From Pseudomonas sp. CC120222-01a (lineage in GTDB: Bacteria; Pseudomonadota; Gammaproteobacteria; Pseudomonadales; Pseudomonadaceae): 64,000 nt of DNA. The stretch is taken from positions 124,001 to 188,000 of the forward strand of contig NZ_QEQQ01000002.1 in assembly GCF_003097235.1 (NCBI RefSeq), given 5' to 3'. Positions 37,937 to 47,297 of the stretch are shown here, in pieces. Within the stretch, counting starts at the first letter, position 1. Each line of letters begins with the position of its first letter. The position numbers were made by a program, and so were the translations under genes. The notes under the pieces are model-generated. The model saw only the letters and a program-made list of their open reading frames with translations, ran no database searches and had not been told where the DNA came from.

Positions 37937-39112
37937 TTAGGTCAAGAAATACTGCAGCAGGTCATTGAGGAACAGCTGGCCGCGCGGCGTGGCCACCAGT
38001 CGATCCGGTTCGACCTGCAAAAGGCCCTTTTGTTCGGCGGCGCGGCGGGCTTCGGCCAGCTGCGCCAGGGGCAGCCCGGTGCGCTGGGGGAACAGCTCGG
38101 CTTCCACGCCATCGGTGAGGCGCAGGGCGTTCATCATGAACTCGAACGGCAGCTCGTCCACCGGCAACAGCTTCTCGCCGGCCTTGAACGGCTTGGCCAG
38201 GTTCAGGTAGTCCTTGGGCAGGCGGGTCTTCCAGGTGCGCAGGATACGGCCATCGGCAAAGGTCAGCTTGCCGTGGGCACCGGCACCGATGCCGATGAAG
38301 TCACCGAAGCGCCAGTAGTTAAGGTTGTGCCTGGCGGCACGGTCAGCCTGGGCATAGGCCGAAACTTCATACTGCTTGAAACCGTTGGCCGCCATCAGCG
38401 CCTGGCCAGCTTCCTGGATGTCCCAGAGGATGTCGTCTTCAGGCAGCTCCGGCGGCTGGTTCCAGAACACCGTGTTCGGCTCGACGGTCAGCTGGTACCA
38501 CGACAGATGAGTCGGCCCGAGGTCGATGGCCTGGCGCAGGTCACCCAGAGCGTCGTCCAGCGACTGGTCGGGCAGGCCATGCATCAGGTCCATGTTGAAG
38601 TTGTCGAAACCGGCCGCACGCGCCATGCCAGCAGCGCGGATCGCTTCGTCGCCATTGTGGATACGCCCCAGCGCTTCCAGTTTGGCCGGCTGAAAACTCT
38701 GCACGCCGATGGACAGGCGGTTGATGCCGGTCTGCCGGTAGGCCTTGAACTTCTCCTGCTCGAAGGTACCTGGGTTGGCCTCGAGTGTGATCTCGATGTC
38801 CGCCGCGAACGGGATGCGTTGCTCCACGCCACGCAGCAGGCGCCCCAGGGCATTGGCACTGAACAGGCTTGGCGTACCGCCGCCGAAGAAGATCGACGAC
38901 AAGGTCCGGCCCTGCACGGCGGCCAGTTCCAGGTCGAGGTCGGTCAACAGGGCGTCGACGTAGGCCTCTTCCAGCAGCTCAGGCCCGGCGGCGTGGGAGT
39001 TGAAGTCGCAGTAAGGGCATTTGCGTACACACCACGGGATGTGGATGTACAGCGCCAGCGGCGGCAGGCTGGTGAGCGCCACCGCGCCAGCTTGGGACAG
39101 CGTTGCGATCAT
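37937..39112 (-). CDS. hemW: Radical SAM heme chaperone HemW
   Basis: A 391-residue radical SAM protein, formerly misnamed coproporphyrinogen oxidase. The iron-sulfur motif CVRKCPYC is in [19 protein letters not shown] near residue 30. FGGGTPSLF and the LSIGVQSF segment fit HemW. HemN-type N-terminal residues needed for porphyrinogen oxidation are absent by length, so a heme-insertion role is the family view. It overlaps rdgB by four bases (ATGA). Confidence 0.93.
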   Translation of the reverse strand: MIATLSQAGAVALTSLPPLALYIHIPWCVRKCPYCDFNSHAAGPELLEEAYVDALLTDLDLELAAVQGRTLSSIFFGGGTPSLFSANALGRLLRGVEQRIPFAADIEITLEANPGTFEQEKFKAYRQTGINRLSIGVQSFQPAKLEALGRIHNGDEAIRAAGMARAAGFDNFNMDLMHGLPDQSLDDALGDLRQAIDLGPTHLSWYQLTVEPNTVFWNQPPELPEDDILWDIQEAGQALMAANGFKQYEVSAYAQADRAARHNLNYWRFGDFIGIGAGAHGKLTFADGRILRTWKTRLPKDYLNLAKPFKAGEKLLPVDELPFEFMMNALRLTDGVEAELFPQRTGLPLAQLAEARRAAEQKGLLQVEPDRLVATPRGQLFLNDLLQYFLT

Positions 39113-39705
39113 GCCAGGCCCAGACGTTGACGCAGCAGGGCCATGGCGCGGGCGCGGTGGCTGAGCTGGTTCTTATCCACAGGGGCGAGGTCGGCGCTGG
39201 AGCAGTTGCGCTCGGGTACCCAGAACAGCGGGTCGTAGCCGAAACCGTGCTCGCCGCTGGCCTCGAACAGGATGCTGCCGTGCCACAGGCCTTCGCAAAG
39301 GATCGGCAGCGGGTCATCGGCGTGGCGCACCAGGGCCAGCACGCAGACGAACTGGGCGCCGCGCTGCTCAGGCGGCACGTCCTTCAGGGCTTCGAGCAGT
39401 TTGGCGTTGTTCGCCGCGTCGCCCTTGCCATCGGCATAGCGCGCCGAGTAGATGCCCGGCGCGCCGCCGAGGAAGTCCACCGCCAGGCCGGAATCGTCGG
39501 CCAAGGCCGGCAGGCCGGAGATGCGCGCAGCATTGCGGGCCTTGAGGATGGCATTCTCGACGAACGACAGGCCGGTCTCTTCGGGCTCTACCTGGCTGAA
39601 CTCACCGATCGAGCGCAGCTGTACGGATTGGCCGAGCATGGCCTGGAGTTCCTTGAGTTTGCCGGCGTTGTGGCTGGCCAATACGAGTTGCTGGAAATTC
39701 ATCAT
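39109..39705 (-). CDS. rdgB: XTP/dITP diphosphatase
   Basis: A 198-residue enzyme that hydrolyses non-canonical purine triphosphates (XTP, dITP) and so keeps them out of DNA. The family start [15 protein letters not shown] and the metal-site ADDSGLAVD are present, with the [11 protein letters not shown] segment. I chose ATG 39705, which gives MMNFQQ; ATG 39702 is the second codon. The start overlaps the DUF4426 stop by four bases. Hydrolase activity is not tested here. Confidence 0.95.
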   Translation of the reverse strand: MMNFQQLVLASHNAGKLKELQAMLGQSVQLRSIGEFSQVEPEETGLSFVENAILKARNAARISGLPALADDSGLAVDFLGGAPGIYSARYADGKGDAANNAKLLEALKDVPPEQRGAQFVCVLALVRHADDPLPILCEGLWHGSILFEASGEHGFGYDPLFWVPERNCSSADLAPVDKNQLSHRARAMALLRQRLGLA

Positions 39706-40136
39706 TCGCCTGGGAACACTTCCTGGTTGAAACTGAGTTGATGGCTGACTCCGCCGGTTTCGACATTGAGGTCGAAGGTCAGGGTCTCGGCCTGCTCGAT
39801 CTTGAACTGGGCGATGTAGTACACCGCGCCCTGGTCGGTTATCTGCTTGAACGATAGCGGGTTGGTACGCCCGGTCAGGTCCTTCACCGTGCCGCTGACC
39901 ACCGCCATGGCGGGCTTGTCTTTCTTGAGCACGGCGATGTTGAGCACGCCTTGGTTCTTGCTGCGGTTGAGCCCGGTGGCAGCGGCGATGTCCGGTTGCA
40001 GCATGCTCGAGGTGAAGGCGCTGTAGTGCACCGTCACGTCGCCGAAGACTTCCTTGCGCTCGGGTCGGGCGGCATCGGCCGCCATCACTGGCAGGGCCAG
40101 GCACAGGCTGATCAGGAACAGGGCTAGGCGACGCAT
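39702..40136 (-). CDS. DUF4426 exported protein
   Basis: A 144-residue protein with a signal peptide ([19 protein letters not shown], cleaved before ADAARPE). The mature part has a [21 protein letters not shown] segment and a [17 protein letters not shown] end, matching DUF4426. No function is known to me. I chose ATG 40136, since the longer frame lies inside metW. It is always close to metX and metW in Pseudomonas, as here, but a link with methionine is not evident. Confidence 0.75.
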   Translation of the reverse strand: MRRLALFLISLCLALPVMAADAARPERKEVFGDVTVHYSAFTSSMLQPDIAAATGLNRSKNQGVLNIAVLKKDKPAMAVVSGTVKDLTGRTNPLSFKQITDQGAVYYIAQFKIEQAETLTFDLNVETGGVSHQLSFNQEVFPGE

Positions 40137-40158
40137 GGTGCGAATCCTCCGGTGGGCG

Positions 40159-40779
40159 TCAGACCGCCAGTTGATGCTCCTGCAGGCCCGGGCTGCTGAC
40201 GCGATAGATGCCGATTTCACCTAGAAGATTAGGCCAAAGCCGCCCACCCCACCCGTTACGGTGCAAGTGGTCGACGGCCAGGCGGTCAAGGACCTTGGCG
40301 CGACGCTCATGGCACAGCTCTTCGAAGTCCGCAAAGGTGCAGAAGTGGATGTTCGGCGTGTTGTACCAGGTGTACGGCATGAAGTCCGAAACCGGCATGC
40401 GACCCTTGGTGGCCAGGTACCAGCGGCAGCGCCAGTGGCCGAAGTTGGGGAAGGTGATGATGCACTGGCGGCCCACCCGCAGCATCTCGTCGAGAATGCG
40501 GTCAGGGTACTCCACGGCCTGCAGGGCCTGGGTCATGATCACCACGTCGAAGCTGTTGCTGGCAAAGTTACCCAGGCCCTTGTCGAGGTCCTGCTCGATG
40601 ACGTTGACGCCCTTGGCCACGCAGGCGGCGATGTTGTCGGGGTCGATCTCCAGGCCATAGCCGGTGACCTGCTTGCGGTCACGCAGCGAGGCCAGCAGCT
40701 CGCCACTGCCGCAGCCCAGGTCGAGTACCCGGCTGCCGGCGGGAATCCAGTCGTGGATGATTTCCAGATCGGCTCTCAT
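40159..40779 (-). CDS. metW: MetW, methionine biosynthesis protein
   Basis: A 206-residue protein with a SAM-binding fold: SRVLDLGCGSGELLASL as motif I, then a typical GLEIDPDN acidic loop. MetW works with MetX in the homoserine acylation step and in some bacteria is needed for full activity. It starts seven bases after the metX stop, so the two are one translation unit. The catalytic role of MetW is not settled. Confidence 0.93.
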   Translation of the reverse strand: MRADLEIIHDWIPAGSRVLDLGCGSGELLASLRDRKQVTGYGLEIDPDNIAACVAKGVNVIEQDLDKGLGNFASNSFDVVIMTQALQAVEYPDRILDEMLRVGRQCIITFPNFGHWRCRWYLATKGRMPVSDFMPYTWYNTPNIHFCTFADFEELCHERRAKVLDRLAVDHLHRNGWGGRLWPNLLGEIGIYRVSSPGLQEHQLAV

Positions 40780-40786
40780 GCTGTCC

Positions 40787-41926
40787 TCAGATGGCGATGC
40801 GGTTCATGTAGTTCGCGAAACCCTGCATGTAGCGAGGCGTGGGGATCAGGAAGGCATCGTGGCCGTAAGGCGAGTCGATCTCCAGATAACAGACGTTCTT
40901 GCGCGCCGCCATCAGGGCGTCGACGATCTCCCGCGAGCGGGCCGGCGAGAAGCGCCAGTCGGTGGTGAACGACATGATGCAGTAATCCGCCTTGACGTGG
41001 GCCAGGGTCGCGGCCAGGTCGCCGCCATTGGCTGCGGCCGGGTCGAAGTAGTCCAGGGCCTTGGTCATCAGCAGGTAGGTGTTGGCGTCGAAACGGCCGG
41101 AAAACTCCTCGCCCTGGTAGCGCAGGTAGCTCTCGACCTGGAATTCGACGCTGTGGAAGTCGTAGTTGAGCTTGTCGCTCTTCAGCTCACGGCCGAATTT
41201 CTCACCCATCGAGTCGTCGGACAGGTAAGTGATGTGGCCGACCATGCGCGCCAGCATCAGGCCGCGCTTGGGGATCACGCCCTGATCCTGGAACGAGCCG
41301 CCGTGGAACTCGGGGTCGGTGAGGATGGCCTGGCGTGCCACTTCGTTGAAGGCGATGTTCTGCGCCGACAGCTTGGGTGCCGAGGCGATATCCACGCAGT
41401 GGCGCACGCGATCGGGGTAGGTCATGGTCCACTGCAGGGCCTGCATGCCGCCCAGGCTGCCACCGACGATGGCCGCCCACTGCTGGATGCCCAGGCGGTC
41501 GGCCAGGCGCGCCTGGCTGTGCACCCAGTCTTCCACGGTCAGAACCGGGAACTCGGCGCCATAGGGCTTGCCGGTGGCCGGGTTGATGCTGCTCGGGCCC
41601 GTGCTGCCATTGCAGCCGCCGAGGTTGTTCAGGCTGACCACGAAGAAACGGTTGGTATCGATCGGCTTGCCGGGGCCGATGCAGCTGTCCCACCAGCCCG
41701 GTTTGCGGTCGGTGGCGGCATGGTAGCCAGCGGCATGGTGATGGCCGGACAGGGCATGGCAGATCAGCACGGCATTGCTCGCGCTGGCGTTCAGGGTGCC
41801 ATAGGTTTCGTAGACCAGCTCGTAGCTGTTCAGCGAACGGCCGCAGGCCAGGGCCAACGGTTCATCGAACTTGGCAATTTGCGGTGTAACCAGACCGACG
41901 GAATCTTCGGGAAGGACAGTGGACAT
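40787..41926 (-). CDS. metX: Homoserine O-succinyl/acetyltransferase MetX
   Basis: A 379-residue alpha/beta hydrolase-fold enzyme that activates homoserine for methionine synthesis. The nucleophile is in [11 protein letters not shown] near residue 155; [14 protein letters not shown] and the final [13 protein letters not shown] are also typical. In Pseudomonas the MetX enzyme is known to use succinyl-CoA, but residues that set acyl choice cannot be judged securely here. It is co-transcribed with metW. A nine-base hairpin lies upstream, after yggT. Confidence 0.93.
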   Translation of the reverse strand: MSTVLPEDSVGLVTPQIAKFDEPLALACGRSLNSYELVYETYGTLNASASNAVLICHALSGHHHAAGYHAATDRKPGWWDSCIGPGKPIDTNRFFVVSLNNLGGCNGSTGPSSINPATGKPYGAEFPVLTVEDWVHSQARLADRLGIQQWAAIVGGSLGGMQALQWTMTYPDRVRHCVDIASAPKLSAQNIAFNEVARQAILTDPEFHGGSFQDQGVIPKRGLMLARMVGHITYLSDDSMGEKFGRELKSDKLNYDFHSVEFQVESYLRYQGEEFSGRFDANTYLLMTKALDYFDPAAANGGDLAATLAHVKADYCIMSFTTDWRFSPARSREIVDALMAARKNVCYLEIDSPYGHDAFLIPTPRYMQGFANYMNRIAI

Positions 41927-41977
41927 CGACCCTGCTCACGCTTGACGGAGGCGTAAGTCTAAAGAGCGCTACCCCCA

Positions 41978-41999
41978 GCGGCAAGCAAAGGCTTGCCGC
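41978..41999 (-). other. Perfect hairpin between yggT and metX
   Basis: GCTTGCCGC and GCGGCAAGC form a perfect nine-base stem with a four-base loop. No U-run follows on either strand, so it is a weak terminator at best; it could be a pause or processing site before metX. Confidence 0.55.
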
Positions 42000-42014
42000 C
42001 AGGTGCGCATGGGG

Positions 42015-42605
42015 TCAGATCATCCGCCACAGTTCCTGTGGCATGCCCGCATAGGCGGCCAGCGGCGGCATGACGAACGACTGGATCACCTGGATCGCCA
42101 GGAAGGCGAAGATCGGCGAGATGTCCATGCCGCCCAGGTTGGGCACGATGCGGCGGAACGGTGCCAGCACTGGCTCGCTGATCTGCCAGGCCAACTCGGC
42201 AGCCGGGTTGTGGCTGTTCGGTGCGACCCAGGAAACGATCACCATGACGATCATCGCCACCCAGAAGATCTTCAGGAACAGCGAGGTGATGCCGATGATG
42301 GCCCACATCAGCAGGTGCAGGACGTCGCCGAAGGTGCCGTAGGTGACCATCAGCACGAAGCCCATCAGCAGCGCCTGGATGACGATCGCCAGCAGCAGCG
42401 ACGAGGTGTCCAGGCCGCCGATGCTGGGGATCACCCGGCGGATCGGCTTGAGCAGTGGCTGGGTCGCGCGCACGGCGAACTGGCTCAGCGGGTTGTAGAA
42501 GTTGGCCTTGACCAGCTGCAGCACGAAGCGCAGCAGGACGATCACCAGGTACAGGCTGACCAGGGTTTGCACCACGAAGATCGCGGCGCCGGACAGTGCA
42601 TTCAT
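42015..42605 (-). CDS. YggT-family membrane protein
   Basis: A 196-residue protein with two repeated YggT units, each with a hydrophobic helix pair and an RRVIPSIGGLD or RRIVPNLGGMD segment that marks the family. The family is linked to osmotic or divisome roles in other bacteria, but no function is firm. I chose ATG 42605 because AAGGAG is seven bases upstream; a longer open frame lies inside proC. It starts eleven bases after the proC stop. Confidence 0.9.
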   Translation of the reverse strand: MNALSGAAIFVVQTLVSLYLVIVLLRFVLQLVKANFYNPLSQFAVRATQPLLKPIRRVIPSIGGLDTSSLLLAIVIQALLMGFVLMVTYGTFGDVLHLLMWAIIGITSLFLKIFWVAMIVMVIVSWVAPNSHNPAAELAWQISEPVLAPFRRIVPNLGGMDISPIFAFLAIQVIQSFVMPPLAAYAGMPQELWRMI

Positions 42606-42615
42606 CAACAGCTCC

Positions 42616-43434
42616 TTATTTGCCCAGTTGTTCGGCCAGCTCGGCGGAACGCTTCGACGCCGCTGCCAGCGCTTGCTCGACGATGGCTTCGAAGCCATTG
42701 CCCTGGAACGACTTGATCGCCGCTTCGGTAGTGCCGGCTGGCGAGGTGACGCGGCGGCGCAGTTCTGCAGCGTCGACATCGCTGGCCACGGCCATGTGCG
42801 CGGCGCCCAGGGCGGTTTGCAGGGTCAGTTGCGAGGCGGTTTCGCGGGGCAGGCCCAGTTTTTCGCCCGCAGCGGTCATCGCCTCGATCAGCAGGAAGAA
42901 GTAGGCAGGACCGCTGCCGGAGACCGCAGTGACGGCGTCCAGTTGTTGCTCTTGCTCCAGCCACAGGGCGGTACCGACCGCCGACAGCAGTTGTTCGGCC
43001 TGCTGGCGTTGTTCGGCGGACACTTCAGCGGTGGCGTACAGGCCGCTGACGCCTTGGCGCAGCAGCGCCGGCGTGTTGGGCATGCAGCGCACCACCGGGC
43101 GGGCGCCGAGCCAGGTCTGCAGGCTGGCGCAGGTGATGCCGGCGGCGATCGAGACGATTAGTTGACCAGCTTGCAGGTTCGGCTTCAGTGCCTCGCACAC
43201 GGCCTTCATGACCTGAGGTTTCACCGCCAGCACGATTACATCGGCACCGGCAATGGCCTGGGCGTTGTCTTCGAAAGCCTCGATGCCGTGTTCGGCCTGG
43301 ACGCGGGTGCGGGTCTCGGCGCCGGGGTCGCTGGCGCGGATCTGCGCCGCGTCCAGGCCTTGGGCACGCAGGCCGCCGATCAGGCTGGCGGCCATGTTGC
43401 CGGCGCCGATAAAGGCAATACGTGTCTTGCTCAT
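42616..43434 (-). CDS. proC: Pyrroline-5-carboxylate reductase
   Basis: A 272-residue enzyme that makes proline from pyrroline-5-carboxylate with NAD(P)H. The dinucleotide fold is at the N-terminus (IAFIGAGNMAASLIGGL) and the C-terminal signature is in VTSPAGTTEAAIKSFQ. Length is normal. It lies between the yggS gene (upstream, 38 bases) and yggT, the usual order. Confidence 0.96.
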   Translation of the reverse strand: MSKTRIAFIGAGNMAASLIGGLRAQGLDAAQIRASDPGAETRTRVQAEHGIEAFEDNAQAIAGADVIVLAVKPQVMKAVCEALKPNLQAGQLIVSIAAGITCASLQTWLGARPVVRCMPNTPALLRQGVSGLYATAEVSAEQRQQAEQLLSAVGTALWLEQEQQLDAVTAVSGSGPAYFFLLIEAMTAAGEKLGLPRETASQLTLQTALGAAHMAVASDVDAAELRRRVTSPAGTTEAAIKSFQGNGFEAIVEQALAAASKRSAELAEQLGK

Positions 43435-43472
43435 GTCAGGTCCTTGAAGGAAAGAGTGAGTAAAGCATGGAA

Positions 43473-44159
43473 TCAGACGGGGCCGTAATTGCGCGCGCCG
43501 AACAGGGCGGTACCGATACGTACCCAGGTCGCGCCTTGAGCGATGGCCGCTTCCAGGTCATGGCTCATGCCCATCGACAGGGTGTCCAGGCCAAGGCCGA
43601 GGCTTTCCTGAAGCTGGCGCAGGTTGGCGAAGGCGGCCTCCTGGGCGGCACGGTCTTCGGTCGGCTCGGGGATCGCCATCAACCCTCGCAGGCGCAGGTT
43701 TGGCAGCGCTGCCACGGCCTTGGCCAGCGCTGGCAGGTCGGCCGGGGCGCAACCGGACTTGCTGTCTTCGCCGCTGACGTTCACCTGCAGGCAGATGTTC
43801 AGCGGTGCCAGGCCCGCAGGGCGCTGTTCGGAAAGGCGTTGGGCGATCTTCAGGCGGTCCACGGAGTGTACCCAGTCGAAATGTTCGGCAATGGCTTTGG
43901 TCTTGTTCGACTGAATGGGGCCGATGAAGTGCCAGATCAAGGGCAGGTCGCGCAGTTCTTCTTGCTTGGCCAGGGCTTCCTGCAGGTAGTTTTCACCGAC
44001 ATCACGCACGCCGGCAGCGTGGATTTCGCGAATGGCGCTGGCCGGTTTGGTCTTGCTCACGGCCAGCAGCTGAACGCTGGCCGGGTCGCGTCCGGCAGCC
44101 TGGGCAGCGCTGTGGATGCGGGCGGCGAGGGCGGAAAGGTTGTCTGCTATGGTGGACAT
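43473..44159 (-). CDS. yggS: YggS-family PLP homeostasis protein
   Basis: A 228-residue PLP-binding TIM-barrel protein without known catalysis. The PLP lysine is in QLLAVSKTKP near residue 36, and WHFIGPIQSNKTKAIAE and LSMGMSHDLEAAI are family segments. Relatives keep the pool of vitamin B6 in balance. It heads the long leftward operon, divergent from pilT with about 65 bases between. Confidence 0.93.
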   Translation of the reverse strand: MSTIADNLSALAARIHSAAQAAGRDPASVQLLAVSKTKPASAIREIHAAGVRDVGENYLQEALAKQEELRDLPLIWHFIGPIQSNKTKAIAEHFDWVHSVDRLKIAQRLSEQRPAGLAPLNICLQVNVSGEDSKSGCAPADLPALAKAVAALPNLRLRGLMAIPEPTEDRAAQEAAFANLRQLQESLGLGLDTLSMGMSHDLEAAIAQGATWVRIGTALFGARNYGPV

Positions 44160-44225
44160 GGATCGATGCCGTCGGCTCTGGAGATCTTCGGCATTCTACC
44201 TGCTTGATGGCTATTGGGGAGTCTC

Positions 44226-45224
44226 ATGGACGTGACCGACCTGTTGGCCCGGGCCGTGGAGGCAGGGGCAAGCGACCTGCATCTGGCTGCGGGCGAGATA
44301 CCGACGCTGCGCGTGGATGGCGAGCTGCGGCGCATGGCGCTGCCGGGCGTGACGTCAGCAGCATTGAACGACGCACTGACGCCGCTGCTCGACCAGGGCC
44401 AGTGCCGGCAATGGTTGCAGGGCGATGAGCTGGATTTAGCGCTGGAGTTGCCATCACTGGGGCGTTTTCGTCTCAATCTGTTTCGGCAGCTGAACGGCCT
44501 GGCAGCCACGTTTCGCCTGATTCCGAAACGTATTGCCCGTGTCGATGAACTTGGTCTTGAAGAAGTGTTTCAAGCCGTTGCGCAGCATACGGATGGCCTG
44601 GTGCTGGTAGGCGGGCCGACCGGTAGCGGCAAGTCGAGCACCCTGGCGGCACTGATCGACCGGCTCAATCGAGAGCGGGCGCTGCATGTCATCACCCTTG
44701 AAGACCCTGTTGAAGTTATCCACAGCAGCCAGCGCAGCCTGGTCAATCATCGTGAGATTGGCCGACATTGCCGTGACTTCGCCCAAGGGCTGCGCAGTGC
44801 CCTGCGGCAGGACCCGGATGTGATCATGATTGGTGAACTGCGCGACCTGGAGACCATCCGCCTGGCGTTGCGCGCAGCGGAGACCGGGCATCTGGTGCTG
44901 GCCACGGTGCATACACGGTCCGCGGCCAGCAGCATTGACCGGCTGGTTGAGGTGTTTGCGGCAGAGGAGAAACCGCTGGTGCGGGCGATGCTGGCGGAAT
45001 CGTTGCGCCTGGTGGTGGCACAGGTGCTGGTCAAGCGTGTGGGCGGCGGCCGGGTGGCGGCGCGAGAAGTACTGGTGGCGACGCCTGCGGTACGCAACCT
45101 GGTGCGTGAGGGGCGGATGGCACAGTTGTGTTCGGTGATGCAGGCCGGGGCGGCGGAAGGGATGCGGACGATGGAGGGGGCGATGCGGGGGCTGAGGGAG
45201 AAGGGGCTGATCAGCAATCTGTAG
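44226..45224 (+). CDS. pilT: Type IV pilus retraction ATPase PilT-like
   Basis: A 332-residue hexameric ATPase that powers pilus retraction. Walker A is GPTGSGKSST, the Asp box VITLEDPVEVI, Walker B DVIMIGELRD and the His box LATVHTRSAAS. The PilT C-terminal RNL-VRE motif is kept in a slightly changed form (AVRNLVREGRMAQL). It is shorter than the usual 344 residues and its middle is rather divergent. I chose ATG 44226, since it gives the typical MDVTDLLARAVE start. It is the other pilus gene in this window besides pilM-Q. PilU is less likely by the C-terminal motif. Confidence 0.88.
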   Translation: MDVTDLLARAVEAGASDLHLAAGEIPTLRVDGELRRMALPGVTSAALNDALTPLLDQGQCRQWLQGDELDLALELPSLGRFRLNLFRQLNGLAATFRLIPKRIARVDELGLEEVFQAVAQHTDGLVLVGGPTGSGKSSTLAALIDRLNRERALHVITLEDPVEVIHSSQRSLVNHREIGRHCRDFAQGLRSALRQDPDVIMIGELRDLETIRLALRAAETGHLVLATVHTRSAASSIDRLVEVFAAEEKPLVRAMLAESLRLVVAQVLVKRVGGGRVAAREVLVATPAVRNLVREGRMAQLCSVMQAGAAEGMRTMEGAMRGLREKGLISNL

Positions 45225-45232
45225 TGGCTGTT

Positions 45233-45300
45233 CCGGCCCTTTCGCGGGCAAGCCCGCTCCCACTATCCCGTGGGAGCGGGCTTGCCCGCGAAGAGGCCGG
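45233..45300. repeat. Inverted pair of REP elements
   Basis: Two facing REP copies (45233-45263 and 45270-45300) with the core GCGGGCAAGCCCGC and a very short six-base spacer. It lies between the convergent pilT and NlpC/P60 genes. Confidence 0.9.
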
Positions 45301-45321
45301 TACAGGAAAGCGCCGACAGGA

Positions 45322-45951
45322 TCAGCGCTTGGCCAGGCTCAGCTGTTGCTGCTCTTTCGGCAGCACCCGCTTGGCAACCACATAGTGCTGCTGCCAGTAA
45401 GGCTTGTTCAGGCTGTCGATGCTCACCCGCTTGCCGGTGCGCGGCGCATGGATGAAGCGGTCGTTACCCAGGTAGATGGCAACGTGATTGACCCGACGGC
45501 TCTTGATGTTGAAGAAGATCAGGTCGCCAGGCTTGAGGTCGCTCTTGGCCACTTTCACGCCGTGGCCCTGGGCCATTGCGTTGGACGTACGCGGCAAGTC
45601 GACGTCTGCCACGTCGTTGAACGCATACTTGACCAGCCCGCTGCAGTCGAACCCTTTTTTCGGGTTGCTGCCGCCCCAAACATAAGGGGTACCGAGCACG
45701 TTGACCGCACGGCTGAGCACATCGCTGCTCTGCTTCGGCGACATCGCCGCAACGGCAGGCAGGTTGTGGCCCTTGCCCGAATGGTTAGAGCGTGCGTGCA
45801 GCGTGGCCTGCTTGACGGGCGCGTGTTTCACCGAAGCATTGCTGGTGTAACCGGTGAAACCATTGGGAAGACGTTGCTCACGATTGGTGGCGTGGGCGGC
45901 CAGGGGCAATAATAGGCAGAGGGTCAGCCATGTCTTGAATAAAGGCGGCAT
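45322..45951 (-). CDS. NlpC/P60 (C40) cell-wall peptidase
   Basis: A 209-residue secreted peptidase that probably cuts peptidoglycan peptides. The signal peptide is MPPLFKTWLTLCLLLPLAAHA. The C-terminal C40 domain has the catalytic cysteine in FDCSGLVKYAF, the histidine in VNHVAIYLG, and a later histidine in FIHAPRTG. The region between the signal and domain is a low-complexity linker. It is related to MepS/Spr-type hydrolases by domain alone. It is divergent from the TM2 gene. Confidence 0.88.
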   Translation of the reverse strand: MPPLFKTWLTLCLLLPLAAHATNREQRLPNGFTGYTSNASVKHAPVKQATLHARSNHSGKGHNLPAVAAMSPKQSSDVLSRAVNVLGTPYVWGGSNPKKGFDCSGLVKYAFNDVADVDLPRTSNAMAQGHGVKVAKSDLKPGDLIFFNIKSRRVNHVAIYLGNDRFIHAPRTGKRVSIDSLNKPYWQQHYVVAKRVLPKEQQQLSLAKR

Positions 45952-46118
45952 AGATGAAGCTCTTATGTAATGTTTATGTGTTTGGCGCGCAACTTTATAA
46001 CAGCTTTTTGCTCCCTTTCAGGGCCGTTGGTCGATTGTCATGCTGCCGTACGTCGGGCCGCGATGAAAAAGTCACATTTTTCTTTAGAAAATTTTCGGAT
46101 AACCCACGAGGGCTATGA

Positions 46119-46538
46119 ATGAACAGTTATCAGCAAGGGGCGCCGTATCACGACACCCACAGCAAGGTCATCGGCTACCTGCTGTGGATATTCGGCTTTA
46201 CCGGCTCGCACCGTTTCTACTACGGCAAGCCGGTCACCGGGACCATCTGGTTCTTCACCCTGGGGCTGCTCGGCATCGGCTGGCTGATCGACCTGTTCCT
46301 GATTCCGTCGATGGACCGGGAGGCTGACATGCGTTTCCAGTCCGGCCGTATCGACTACAACATCGCCTGGATCCTGCTGACCTTCCTGGGCATCTTTGGT
46401 GTGCATCGCCTGTACCAGGGCAAGTGGATCTCGGCGATCATCTACTTCTTCACCGGCGGCCTGTTCCTGGTGGGTGTGCTGTATGACTTCTGGACCTTGA
46501 ACGGCCAGATTTCCGAAGCCAACGCCCGCAGCCGATAG
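46119..46538 (+). CDS. TM2-domain membrane protein
   Basis: A 139-residue inner-membrane protein with two TM2-type units: GYLLWIFGFTGSHRFYYGK and WILLTFLGIFGVHRLYQGK, each a helix followed by a conserved G-x-H-R-F/L-Y turn. The family is widespread and its function is unknown. GAGGG lies six bases before ATG 46119. An A+T-rich region separates it from the divergent NlpC/P60 gene. Confidence 0.88.
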   Translation: MNSYQQGAPYHDTHSKVIGYLLWIFGFTGSHRFYYGKPVTGTIWFFTLGLLGIGWLIDLFLIPSMDREADMRFQSGRIDYNIAWILLTFLGIFGVHRLYQGKWISAIIYFFTGGLFLVGVLYDFWTLNGQISEANARSR

Positions 46539-46554
46539 GGTGCGAGGCGCCCAC

Positions 46555-46592
46555 AAAAAAGGCCTTGTCGCGCTGTGCGGCAAGGCCTTTTT
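46555..46592. terminator. Bidirectional terminator between TM2 and SPOR genes
   Basis: Stem GGCCTTG/CAAGGCC with flanking A and T runs of six and five, between the convergent TM2 and SPOR genes. Confidence 0.9.
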
Positions 46593-46594
46593 CG

Positions 46595-47296
46595 TTACTG
46601 GCGGGTCTGTCGCTGCTGCAGCAGCAGGTTGCTGAACCCGGCCCCCGCTAGCTGTTTCTGCGCCACGGTCAGCTGTTCACGGTTGCTGAACGGCCCGACC
46701 AGCACGCGGTACCAGGTTTCTTCCTTGACGGTACCCGACTCGACCTTGACCACCTGGCCGAGCAGGATGATCTGCGCGCGGACCTTGTCGGCGTCGGCTT
46801 GCTTGCGGAACGAGCCGGCCTGCAGGAAGTATTGCGTGGTCGCCGCCGGCTTGATCACCGGTGGCGCGGGTGGCGGTGTCTGCCCCAGCAGTGCGGCCTG
46901 GGCGCGGGCGGTGTCGATTTTCGCCGCTTCAGCCGGCGTCACCGGGGTTACCGGCTGCGCAGGCACTGGCGGGGTCTTCTCCGGCACGGCCTCAGGCGGC
47001 ACGATCACCTCGGACTCCGGCAGCAGGGTGTAGAAGTCGTACTTCGGCTTCACCGGCGCCTGTGGCGTTGCGGGGGTGGTCGCCTTGCTGGCCTCGGCCA
47101 CTTTCTCCGGCTTCTGCTGCTCGGGCTTGGTGCGCTTGATATCACCGCCACCAGGCTCGAGTTTCATCAGGAAGACGATGAACGCACCGACCGTCAGGCC
47201 GACCGCCAGCCATACCCAGCCGGGGATCGGCTGTTTGGCTGGTGCCGTCTGACGGCTGGCGCCGCGTTTTGGAGCTGGTTTTTTCTTGGCAGCCAA
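46595..47296 (-). CDS. SPOR-domain protein (FtsN-like)
   Basis: A 233-residue protein with a basic cytoplasmic start (KKKPAPKRGASRQTAPAKQ), one membrane helix (WVWLAVGLTVGAFIVFLM), a proline- and alanine-rich periplasmic linker and a C-terminal SPOR domain (YFLQAGSFRKQADADKV to LLLQQRQ) that binds denuded glycan at the septum. The start is TTG 47296, one base after the argS stop, so the two are translationally coupled. It resembles FtsN in architecture and in position after argS, but the N-terminal FtsN essential region cannot be confirmed. Confidence 0.85.
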   Translation of the reverse strand: MAAKKKPAPKRGASRQTAPAKQPIPGWVWLAVGLTVGAFIVFLMKLEPGGGDIKRTKPEQQKPEKVAEASKATTPATPQAPVKPKYDFYTLLPESEVIVPPEAVPEKTPPVPAQPVTPVTPAEAAKIDTARAQAALLGQTPPPAPPVIKPAATTQYFLQAGSFRKQADADKVRAQIILLGQVVKVESGTVKEETWYRVLVGPFSNREQLTVAQKQLAGAGFSNLLLQQRQTRQ

Positions 47297-47297
47297 C

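Noticed and set aside
38030..39130. A 366-codon plus-strand frame opposite hemW
   Set aside because: hemW has its radical SAM motif and normal length; this is its shadow.
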